Part shown: one piece after another, positions 42,647 through 51,600 of the stretch
Position numbering within the stretch: the stretch's first letter is position 1
How the letters are laid out: every line of letters starts with the position of its first letter
NCBI RefSeq assembly: GCF_024170285.1
Contig: NZ_JALJXV010000008.1
Coordinates: 124,001 to 188,000, forward strand
Origin: Natronocella acetinitrilica
GTDB taxonomy: Bacteria; Pseudomonadota; Gammaproteobacteria; Nitrococcales; Aquisalimonadaceae
Direction: 5' to 3'
Length of the DNA stretch: 64,000 nucleotides
Made by a program: the position numbers and the translations under genes
Notes under the pieces: model-generated
Databases searched by the model: none
Told to the model about the DNA's origin: nothing
What the model saw: only the letters and a program-made list of their open reading frames with translations

Positions 42647-43019
42647 CCTCGATCATGAACAGAAGAGCCAGCGCCCGGCGCTGCTCGGCGATGAGCACAT
42701 TGTAGGTTCTGCAGGCGGCAGCTGTGGTCATGGCTTCGACGCCGACTCCGGCCTCCATGGATCGCACCATGAACTCGCGAGCGGGAAACCGCTGCAGAGC
42801 ACCCGTACCCAGTACGATCAACTCCGGATCCAGCGCCAGTAGTTCGTCGGCATGGGCCGTAGTCAGTTCCGCCAGGCTCAATGGCCCCCAGCCGGGGCGC
42901 AGCGTACCAGGCATCACCACCGTCGTGCCCTCGTAGCGCTCGCCGTTTATCACGACGAAGCCGTCGTCGTAACTGTGAATACGATTGGCGTCGCCAGTGT
43001 TTTCCATGGTCAATTGCAT
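42627..43019 (-). CDS. Mth938-domain (DUF498) protein
   Basis: A 130-residue protein of the Mth938/DUF498 family, the same fold as NDUFAF3. Recognisable segments are GFVVINGERYEGTTVVMPGT, LLALDPELIVLGTGALQRFP and the end VGVEAMTTAAACRTYNVLIAE, in which the TAAACRTYNVL block is the family signature. The biochemical role in bacteria is unknown. The start is the ATG at 43019; upstream codons to 43286 are read-through into the hom region and not supported. Convergent with rpoS and divergent from hom. Confidence 0.87.
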   Translation of the reverse strand: MQLTMENTGDANRIHSYDDGFVVINGERYEGTTVVMPGTLRPGWGPLSLAELTTAHADELLALDPELIVLGTGALQRFPAREFMVRSMEAGVGVEAMTTAAACRTYNVLIAEQRRALALLFMIEGPGTAD

Positions 43020-43148
43020 GCCCAACACTGTACGATTACGCCGGCGCAGGGCGCAATAGAAGGCTTTGGTCGCCGAGGTCAGATGAACTCGGCACGGTAT
43101 TGCGGTATGGTCACGCCCGTCGTTGATCCGGGTCGTGGAGGAGAACGC

Positions 43149-44459
43149 GTGAGTGCAGTAAGAGTCGGCCTTCTGGGCCTGGGCACAGTCGGTGCGGGAA
43201 CCATCAATCTCCTGCAGCGCAACAATGACGAAATCGCCCGTCGGGCGGGTCGCAACATCGATGTTGTCAGTGCCGCTGCCCGTCACCTGGACAGGCCGCG
43301 TGCGTGCTCAACCGATGGCATCCGGCTGACCACGGACCCGTTCAGCATCGTCGATGACCCCGAGACGGAAATCGTGCTGGAGCTGATCGGCGGTTATGAG
43401 CCGGCCCGCGAGCTGGTGCTTCGGGCCATCGATAACGGCAAGCACGTCGTCACGGCTAACAAGGCTCTGATCGCCAAGCATGGCAACGAGATTTTCGAGC
43501 GGGCCCGGGATCGGGGCGTGACAGTCTCCTTCGAGGCCGCGGTGGCGGGCGGCATCCCGATCATCAAGTCTATTCGTGAAGGCCTGACGGGTAATCGGAT
43601 TCAGTGGCTGGCCGGCATCATCAACGGCACCGCGAATTACATACTCAGCGAGATGTACTACAACAGCCGGGAGTTTGCCGAGGTCCTTGCAGAGGCGCAG
43701 CGACTCGGTTACGCGGAGGCGGATCCTTCCTTCGACGTCGAGGGGGTAGACGCCGCCCACAAGCTGACAATTCTCGCCTCCATCGCCTTCGGCATACCCC
43801 TGCAGTTCGACAAGGTTCATGTTGAAGGCATCGGCCATGTGAGCCGTGAAGATGTTGCGTATGCAGAGGAGCTCGGCTATCGCATCAAGCACCTCGGCAT
43901 GTGCAAATGGACCGAGGATGGTGTGGAGCTGCGGGTGCATCCGACGCTGCTGCCGGAGCGGCAGTTGCTGGCCAACGTGGATGGCGTGATGAATGCCATC
44001 ATGGTGATGGGTGACGCCGTCGGCCCCACCCTCTATTACGGGGCTGGTGCAGGTGCGGCGCCCACGGCGTCGGCCGTTGTGGCTGACCTGGTTGACGTGG
44101 TGCGAGAGTTCAATGTAGAGCCTGAGTCGCGGGTACCGTATCTGGCGTTCCAGTCCACGGCGTTGTCTGATCAGCCGGTCCTGCCAATGTCTGCCGTGGA
44201 AACCGCCTATTACCTGCGGCTCGAGGTGCTCGATGAGCCCGGTGTGCTGGCCGATGTAACGCGCATACTCGGCAGCAACGGCATCAGCATCGAGGCCATA
44301 CTGCAGAAGGAACCCGCGCCAGGCGCCGATGATGTGCCTGTCATCATCCTGACTCACCGGGTGAAGGAGCGCCAGATGAACGCGGCGCAGGAGCAGATGG
44401 AAGCGCTGCCAGCGGTACAGGGCCGCATCAATCGGATTCGCCTGGAACAGCTTCAGTAG
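43149..44459 (+). CDS. hom: Homoserine dehydrogenase
   Basis: NAD(P)H reduction of aspartate semialdehyde to homoserine, for threonine and methionine. The 436-residue monofunctional enzyme has the Rossmann motif GLLGLGTVGAGTINLL, VTANKALIAKHG, the substrate segment GIINGTANYILSEM and DPSFDVEGVDAAHKL, and a C-terminal ACT domain (VLDEPGVLADVTRIL) for threonine feedback. The start is GTG 43149 with GGAGGAG ahead. thrC follows after 43 bases. Confidence 0.96.
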   Translation: MSAVRVGLLGLGTVGAGTINLLQRNNDEIARRAGRNIDVVSAAARHLDRPRACSTDGIRLTTDPFSIVDDPETEIVLELIGGYEPARELVLRAIDNGKHVVTANKALIAKHGNEIFERARDRGVTVSFEAAVAGGIPIIKSIREGLTGNRIQWLAGIINGTANYILSEMYYNSREFAEVLAEAQRLGYAEADPSFDVEGVDAAHKLTILASIAFGIPLQFDKVHVEGIGHVSREDVAYAEELGYRIKHLGMCKWTEDGVELRVHPTLLPERQLLANVDGVMNAIMVMGDAVGPTLYYGAGAGAAPTASAVVADLVDVVREFNVEPESRVPYLAFQSTALSDQPVLPMSAVETAYYLRLEVLDEPGVLADVTRILGSNGISIEAILQKEPAPGADDVPVIILTHRVKERQMNAAQEQMEALPAVQGRINRIRLEQLQ

Positions 44460-44502
44460 TCCACCGGCACGGCTGGGCGTGCCGAGAACACGAGTAGAGA
44501 TC

Positions 44503-45639
44503 ATGCCATTTCGACCGCGTTATTCCGGCCTAATCGACAAGTACAGGGATCGTTTACCCATCGCCGACGATGCGCGGGTAATCAGTCTGGGTGAGGGCAA
44601 TACGCCCCTGATTCGCCTGAATAACATCCCCCGGGATCTGGGCTGCGACGTCGAGCTGTACGTGAAGTTCGAGGGCTTGAACCCCACCGGCTCCTTCAAG
44701 GATCGTGGCATGACCATGGCCGTGACCCAGGCGGTGAACGCGGGCAGCGAGGCAATTATCTGCGCGTCCACGGGCAACACGTCAGCTTCTGCCGCTGCCT
44801 ACGCCGCGCGAGCCGGGATTCGCTGCTTCGTGCTGATTCCGGACGGCAAGATCGCCATGGGCAAACTTGCCCAGGCCATCATGCATGGCTCGGAAGTTCT
44901 GCAGATCGAAGGCAACTTCGATGACGGCATGCGCATCGTCAAGCAGATGTCGGAGCACGCACCGGTCACCATCGTCAACTCCATCAACCCGTATCGTCTC
45001 CAGGGACAGAAGACCGCCGCGTTCGAGATCGTCGAAGAACTGGAAAGGGCGCCGGACTTCCACTGCCTGCCGGTTGGCAATGCCGGCAATATCACCGCCC
45101 ACTGGATCGGCTATTGCGAATGTTCCGGCAGTCGCGACGGCAAGCTCACGGATGCCTGTGCGTTTTGCGATGGCAATTGCCGTTATGCCAGCAACACCGT
45201 GGGCGGCCGTCCGCGCATGGTCGGCTACCAGGCGGCCGGGGCCAATCCTTTCCTTCGTGGGGAGATGGTGGACGAGCCCGAGACAGTGGCTACCGCAATT
45301 CGAATCGGTCATCCACAAAGCTGGCAGCAGGCCTGGGCGGCGAGCAAGGAATCCGATGGCTGGTTCGACCAGTGCGATGACACGGAAATTCTGGCGGCAC
45401 AGCGTTTGTTGGCGGATCGCGAGGGCATTTTCTGCGAGCCTGCCTCCGCTACGTCGGTTGCAGGCGCCATGCGCGATATCGGCACGGGCAAGATACCAGC
45501 GGGCAGCACCGTAGTCTGCACATTGACCGGTCATGGTCTGAAAGACCCGGATGTGGCGATTCGGCAGGCAGGTGATGCCATCAGCAAGGTCCCTGCGGAG
45601 CTTGAAGCGGTTCGGAAGGCCATACTGGATCGGATCTAG
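44503..45639 (+). CDS. thrC: Threonine synthase with cysteine-rich insert
   Basis: Converts O-phosphohomoserine to threonine with PLP. The 378 residues include the PLP-lysine motif NPTGSFKDRGMT (Lys66), ASTGNTSASAAAYAARAG and the VGNAGNITAHWIGY phosphate loop. Directly after that loop, residues 205-226 hold Cys205, Cys207, Cys219, Cys222 and Cys226 (CxC, 11 residues, CxxCxxxC), an insert absent from the short threonine synthases I know (about 350 residues). It resembles a small metal-binding knuckle. It is downstream of hom, forming a threonine operon. Confidence 0.94.
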   Translation: MPFRPRYSGLIDKYRDRLPIADDARVISLGEGNTPLIRLNNIPRDLGCDVELYVKFEGLNPTGSFKDRGMTMAVTQAVNAGSEAIICASTGNTSASAAAYAARAGIRCFVLIPDGKIAMGKLAQAIMHGSEVLQIEGNFDDGMRIVKQMSEHAPVTIVNSINPYRLQGQKTAAFEIVEELERAPDFHCLPVGNAGNITAHWIGYCECSGSRDGKLTDACAFCDGNCRYASNTVGGRPRMVGYQAAGANPFLRGEMVDEPETVATAIRIGHPQSWQQAWAASKESDGWFDQCDDTEILAAQRLLADREGIFCEPASATSVAGAMRDIGTGKIPAGSTVVCTLTGHGLKDPDVAIRQAGDAISKVPAELEAVRKAILDRI

Positions 45640-46673
45640 TGTCGGGCAGCGCAATGCTCCCGCCGGGGCTTTACCTGCATTGCGCCGGGGCTCTGGGCCC
45701 GGTTCCCCCGGGCGCCGCTGATCTGCTCATGCCAGGTACGGCGCCGACACTCTCTCGTCTGTTGTCCCGCGGTGGCCGCGATTCAGGCCAATTGCAGGAC
45801 GCGTACATCCGGACTGTTGCGACGCTCTCCAATGCCGCGCTCGCGGCCAAGGGCTGTGGCCTGGATCCCGGTGAGGCGTGCTGGTTTCGGGCAGCACCAC
45901 TCCAACTCGTGCCGGACCGGGACACGTTAGTGGTTCTCGGGCCAGAAACCCTCGCCGTAACCAATGCGGAATCCACGGCGATCGCGCGAGAATTCAATGC
46001 GTTATATGAAAGTGATGCCATAACTCTGCATGTGCACGACGCGAACCAGTGGTTGCTGCGCGTGGCTGCTGACGCGCCTGACATGAACATGCCCGCATTG
46101 CGCCGGATCATCGGCAGGCGGTTGCAGGACTGCCTGCCCGCCGGCCAGGACGCTCCGGGCTGGATTCGCTATCTGAACGATTGGCAAATGCTGCTCCACG
46201 GCAGCGCGGTGAGCGAGCGTCGCGCCTCCAGGGGGCAGCCTCGGATAAACGGGCTCTGGTTCTGGTCGGGAGGCGTGCTTCCCACGTCAACCCGGATTCC
46301 CTGGCACGGCGTTGCCGGGTCGGACGCCGGTGTGCAGGGCCTTGCTGATATGAGCGCTGGCGGCCCTCGACTGCTGCCCTTCGAACCAGAGGAGGTGCTG
46401 GCGGCGGCAGCGGGTGGTGAAGCAGTTCTGGTGGATATCCCGCCTGCACCCCCCGTGCTTGACGGCGAGAGTTTCCATCGCTGGGAGAGCTGGATATCCG
46501 CGCTGGATGACGACTGGTTGAAGCCGGCCTTCACGGCACTTCACCAAGGTGGCCTCCGGCAGCTGAGTCTGCATATCGGGGATGATTCCACCTGGCTCTG
46601 CAAGGCGACTGATCGCTACCGTGTCTGGCGTCGCAATCGTCCGCTCAAGCGGTTCCTGGAGCTGTCTCGATGA
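45639..46673 (+). CDS. RpfE-like conserved protein (COG4255-type), recJ-linked
   Basis: A 344-residue protein with no catalytic motif I can name with certainty. It resembles the RpfE/COG4255 group, sometimes annotated as a cofactor-independent phosphoglycerate-mutase-like regulatory protein. Landmarks are ARRIIGRRLQDCLPAG equivalents, YLNDWQMLLHGSAVSERR, INGLWFWSGGVLPTS and the C-terminal LHIGDDSTWLCKATDRYRVWRR. In Xanthomonas an rpfE gene likewise lies next to recJ. The GTG start shares a base with the thrC stop (TAGTG), with ATG 45654 as an alternative. Its stop overlaps recJ. Function unknown. Confidence 0.75.
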   Translation: MSGSAMLPPGLYLHCAGALGPVPPGAADLLMPGTAPTLSRLLSRGGRDSGQLQDAYIRTVATLSNAALAAKGCGLDPGEACWFRAAPLQLVPDRDTLVVLGPETLAVTNAESTAIAREFNALYESDAITLHVHDANQWLLRVAADAPDMNMPALRRIIGRRLQDCLPAGQDAPGWIRYLNDWQMLLHGSAVSERRASRGQPRINGLWFWSGGVLPTSTRIPWHGVAGSDAGVQGLADMSAGGPRLLPFEPEEVLAAAAGGEAVLVDIPPAPPVLDGESFHRWESWISALDDDWLKPAFTALHQGGLRQLSLHIGDDSTWLCKATDRYRVWRRNRPLKRFLELSR

Positions 46674-48400
46674 ACCCGGTACTGCGCCAGCGTCTCTTGC
46701 CGCCAGGTCATGCCATCGCTGGCGTGCACCCGGTGCTCGATCGGGTGCTGCGTGCCCGTGGTGTCGCCTCGGCTGATGATCTCGCGTTGGGGCTCGACAA
46801 CCTGCTGCCACCGGGAACCTTGACCGGGCTGGACGCCGCTGCCGAAGTGCTGGCCACTGCGGTCATGCAGGGGCGGCGCATCGTCCTGGTGGGGGATTTC
46901 GACGCCGACGGCGCGACCAGCGTTGCCCTGGGCATACTGGCGTTGCGCTGGATGGGGGCCGTGGAGCCCGGCTACCTGGTCCCGAACCGCTTCGAATTCG
47001 GCTACGGTCTCACGCCGCCCATTGCCGCGATTGCGGCGGACCAGGGGGCGCAATTACTGGTCACCGTGGACAATGGCATCAGCAGCCATGCGGGGGTCGC
47101 CGAGGCTCACGCCCACGGGATGCAGGTGATCGTCACCGATCACCATTTGCCGGGACCGAGCCTCCCGGCGGCTGATGTGATCGTCAATCCCAACTTGACC
47201 GATAGCCGGTTTCCCAGCAAGTCCCTCGCGGGCGTCGGGGTCATTTTCTACGTCATGGCAGCCTTACGGCAGGCTTTGCGCGGGGCGGGCTGGTTCGAGC
47301 GGCGTGGGCTCGCCGTGCCGTCCCTGGCCGAACTGCTGGACCTGGTGGCGCTGGGTACGATTGCCGATGTGGTCGCCCTGGATCGCAATAATCGCATCCT
47401 GGTGGAGCAAGGGCTTCGCCGCATCCGGGCTGGGCGTTGTCGCCCGGGCCTGCTGGCGCTGCTAGGCGTGGGCGGCCGGGACGCTGAGCGGGCAGTCGCC
47501 TCGGACCTGGCGTTTGCCGCGGGCCCCCGCCTGAATGCGGCGGGACGGCTCGAGGACATGACTGTCGGTATCGAGTGCCTGCTGGCGGAAGACGCGCGCT
47601 CGGCTGCAGCCCTTGCGGGCCGACTGGATGCGCTCAACCGGGAGCGACGTGCCATCGAGGCGCGGATGCAGGATGAAGCCCTGGCGGATCTGGAGGCGCG
47701 TATCGATGGCGATGCGCTTACGGCGGCCTTGTGTCTCTACGACGCCAACTGGCATCAGGGTGTGGTCGGCATACTGGCTTCTCGGCTCCGGGAACGCTTT
47801 CACCGCCCGGCGCTGGTATTCGCACCGGCCGGTGATGGCGAACTGAAGGGGTCCGGGCGTTCAATCCCCGGCCTGCATCTACGCGACGCGATAGCCCGCG
47901 TTGACAGCCTGCAGCCCGGGTTGATTCCACGCTTCGGTGGGCATGCAGGCGCAGCCGGCCTGTCCCTTGCCGAGGCCGATTTCGATACTTTCTCGTCCCT
48001 CTTTACCCAGGTGGTGGCGGACAGTGTCGATCCCGCGCAGTTCCGTGGAGAATTGCTCACCGACGGTCCATTGCAGGCAAGCGATCTGGAACTGCCGCTG
48101 GCCGAGGAGATCCGCGCTGCAGGCCCCTGGGGGCAAGGCTTTCCGGAGCCGGTCTTTCATAACGTCTTTCGCGTCCACTCCCGCCGTATCGTCGGCGAGC
48201 GCCACCTGCGCTTGCAGCTCAGCCCCGTGGACAGCCCGCGTCACTCTGTGGAGGCAATTGCCTTTGGCGCAGTGGAGCGGGGCTGGGACGGGCTGCCCGA
48301 AACCATCGAGATGGCTTATCGCCTGGACGTCAATCATTGGCAGGGGCGAAAGCGCCTGCAGCTCATGGTTGTCGATATGCGGCCCCTCACCGAGCGCTGA
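46670..48400 (+). CDS. recJ: Single-stranded-DNA 5'-3' exonuclease RecJ
   Basis: Degrades ssDNA 5' to 3' in RecF-pathway recombination, mismatch repair and base-excision repair. The 576 residues (E. coli 577) have the DHH-family metal motifs LVGDFDADGATSVAL near 78, VTVDNGISSHAG and VTDHHLPGPSLP near 157, a DHHA1 domain with RFGGHAGAAGLSL, and a C-terminal OB fold. The ATG overlaps the upstream RpfE-like gene by four bases. Confidence 0.97.
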   Translation: MNPVLRQRLLPPGHAIAGVHPVLDRVLRARGVASADDLALGLDNLLPPGTLTGLDAAAEVLATAVMQGRRIVLVGDFDADGATSVALGILALRWMGAVEPGYLVPNRFEFGYGLTPPIAAIAADQGAQLLVTVDNGISSHAGVAEAHAHGMQVIVTDHHLPGPSLPAADVIVNPNLTDSRFPSKSLAGVGVIFYVMAALRQALRGAGWFERRGLAVPSLAELLDLVALGTIADVVALDRNNRILVEQGLRRIRAGRCRPGLLALLGVGGRDAERAVASDLAFAAGPRLNAAGRLEDMTVGIECLLAEDARSAAALAGRLDALNRERRAIEARMQDEALADLEARIDGDALTAALCLYDANWHQGVVGILASRLRERFHRPALVFAPAGDGELKGSGRSIPGLHLRDAIARVDSLQPGLIPRFGGHAGAAGLSLAEADFDTFSSLFTQVVADSVDPAQFRGELLTDGPLQASDLELPLAEEIRAAGPWGQGFPEPVFHNVFRVHSRRIVGERHLRLQLSPVDSPRHSVEAIAFGAVERGWDGLPETIEMAYRLDVNHWQGRKRLQLMVVDMRPLTER

Positions 48401-48600
48401 AGGCTTCGGCACCCTCTTTATGTGACGTAGCAGGCAAATTCCGAGGCCATTCCTGCGCCACTTCCAGGTTCCCGTTTACTATGCTGGGAGAGCAGCAGTC
48501 GCGGCCGTTCGTACCGATATCCGGGAGTGCCCGCCGCGATTGACGGAGACATGGGCGCTTGCACGTTTTCAGACAAAGTGAAGGCGGTATCAACCAGGCA

Positions 48601-51600
48601 ATGGCGACTGCGTATCAGGATGATGGTCAGTTGCTGGGGCGTCTGGCGCAGTCGCTGGATGAGCCAGTCTACATCGTCGATGCGACGGCGCGGATTCACT
48701 TTGCGAATCCGGCCGCTCGAAAACTGCTGGACCTTGACGACTCCTCAGCCCCGCACACGCTTTCCCAGGCCTTCGTCCAGGTGCCGGATCAAGGCATGCG
48801 CTGGATGAAGGCTGTCGAGGCGGTGCACCGCACGGGTTACTGGCAAGGCGAACTCATCATCCGCGGCGGCAATGGTGACCGCCGTCATCTGCAGGCCACC
48901 CTGGTATCGGACCACGACGGGCCAGACGCCCACTTCGCGGTGCTCGCCCGGGATCTCAGTGCACAACAGGACTGGGAACTCGAACTGGAGGCCCGCGAGG
49001 CGCGTCTTGAGCGGGCGCGTGCCTTCTCCCGCGTGATGGTCAACCGAATGTCGCTGGATGGCAGCTGGCGACAGGTGGCGCCGCAGTTCTGCGAACTTCT
49101 CGACTACAGCGAGACCGACCTTCTGGGACGCCGGTTCACGGATTTCTCCGATAAGGAGGAGTCCGTTTACCAGGAGCGCATCCTGCAGCGCATGGCGGTG
49201 GGCGAGTTGCGCCATGCCGATCTCGAGAAATGCTATTACCGCCGCGATGGAGAACAGGTCTGGGTCGAACTCAGCGTCACCGTGGTGGAGGACGCTGGCG
49301 GCGAGCCGGTGGAACTCTACTGCTACCTGGTTGATATCACCGAGCGGCGCCGCGCCGACATGGCGCTGGACTACCGGCGCCGCTCGCTGGAACTGATAGC
49401 AGAATTGAGCAGCCGCTTCATCAGCATCGGTCTTGGCGAGTTGGATGTCGCTATCCATCGCGCACTTGAGAGCATCGGACGGCATGCGGAGGTGCAGCGT
49501 TGCTATCTACTGCAATACCGCGATGACGGCGAGACCGCCTGGTGCACCCATGAATGGTGTGCCACAGGCGTCCCGCCCGCTATCCAGGATTTGCAGCCGG
49601 TGCCGCCGGATGCCTTCCGTTGGCTGCTGGATCGACAGCGCACCGGCGTCATGCTGGATATCGATCATCTCGACGACTTGCCGCCGGAAGCCGCCATGGA
49701 TCGAGTCGGACTCGAGGAGCAGGGCATCAAATCCCTCTTGCTCTGTCCACTGCGCATCCACGATCAGCTGGTGGGCTACGTGGGCTTTGATGTGGTCACC
49801 GAACCACGGCAGTGGAGCGGTGATGCCAAGCTTTTATTGAGCCTGGCGGGGCAGATGTTGCTGCACGTCATGCAGCGCGCGGAAGGATTGCGCACCCTGG
49901 CCGCCAGTGAACAACGCTACCGCTCCATGGTGGAGAACGCGGTGGAGGCGATCATCGTGTTCGATCTGGTCTCCCGCCGCTTCGTTGACGCCAACGAAAA
50001 TGCGCTGGCGCTCTTCCAGGTGGATCGCGAGACTTTGCTGTCGGCAACACCGTCGGACTTCCTGGCGCAATGGCAGCCAGGGGATCCCGCGGACGACGTC
50101 ACGGTGGAGGCACTGTTCGAGAGTCTTGAGGAAGGCAGTCGGCGGTCCGTGGAGTGCGTCTGCTGCAACACCGAGGCTGACACCTTCCCCGCCGAGGTGC
50201 ACGTGGTGCGTCTGCCATCCGGCAACGGCCAGGCCCTGGTGCGGGCAAGCATCATCGACATGAGTGAGCGTCGGGCAGCGGAGCAGAACCTCCTCAACGA
50301 ACGCTATTTCACCGAATCGGCGATCAACAGTCTGCCAGGCATCTTTTATCTGCTGGACGAGCACTTTCAGGTGCGCCGCTGGAATCAACGCCTCGAGGAA
50401 CTGGCTGGCATGGATCGGCTTCGGGGCCTGCCGTCTCTGATCGATTGTTTCGTCGAGGCGGATCGCGCGGCGGTGGAAGTGGGGCTGGGCCGTGTCATGG
50501 AGCGCGGCAGCGGCTCCATCGAGGGGCGCTTGCTTGACGTTCGCAGTGGACGGCGTATCCCCCACGTGCTGACGCTGCGCCGGGTAGACGCTCCCGATGG
50601 CCTGTACCTGGTGGGCACCGGGGTCGATGTGTCCGAGCGACTCGAGCAGGAGCAGCAGCGGCTCAACCATTTGCGCCGTACGCGCTATCAGCACGAAGCC
50701 CTGGGCCATATCGCTACCAGCGATGCCGTGGCGGAGGGAGATCTCAGTGCGGCTTTTCGACTGGTCACCGAGCTGGGTGCGGCGGCCATGGGGGTGGAGC
50801 GCTGCAGCGTCTGGCTGCTGCGCGAAGCCGACGCCCTGCTGGAATGCGAAGACCTGTACATTGCCAGCGTGGGCCGCCATGACCAGGGAGGCGTGCTCAC
50901 CCGGGACGAGTTCTCCGACTACTACGAGAACCTGCGCACCGGTGTCGCCGTGGATGTCGATGATGCGGTGAACGACCCCCGCACGGCGCTATTGGCGGAA
51001 ACCTACCTGAAGCCTTTTGGCATCGAGTCCCTGCTGGATTCCCCCATCCTGATCGCCGGACGGGTTGTTGGCGTCTTCTCGGTGGAGTCGGTGGACGAGT
51101 TGCGCCGGTGGACACCAGAGGAGGTCAGCTTCGTCAGCAGCGTGGCCGGGCAGATCGCCCAGGCCATGATCAATCGCGAGCGGCGACGGGCCCAGGATGC
51201 CCTGCAGGAAAGCGAGACCCGCTACCGCGCCCTCTACGACCATAACCCCTCCATGTTCTTCACGGTGGACATCAACGGCTTCATTCGTTCCGTGAACAGC
51301 TATGCGGGCGAAACCCTGGGCTGCCCCGTTGAGGAGTTGGTGGGGCAGCCGTTCGACCTGCTGCAAAGCAGGCAGAGCAGGGACGCCGTTGATAACCATA
51401 TCCGCGTTGCCCTGGATGCCGACGGCGATGTGCACCGCTGGGATGCCGAATTCATCTGTGCCGATGGTACGTCGTTGTGGGCGCGGGTCACCGCGCGGGC
51501 CATGAGCGCCATGGATGACGTGCCTGTCGTTCTGGCGGTTTGTGAAGATGTGACGGAGGCCCGCAAGCTCAGTGAGGAGTTGAGTTACCAGGCCAGCCAT

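Noticed and set aside
48401-48600. Small ORFs between recJ and the multi-sensor gene
   Set aside because: Frames on both strands lack ribosome sites and family similarity; treated as the upstream region of the sensor gene.
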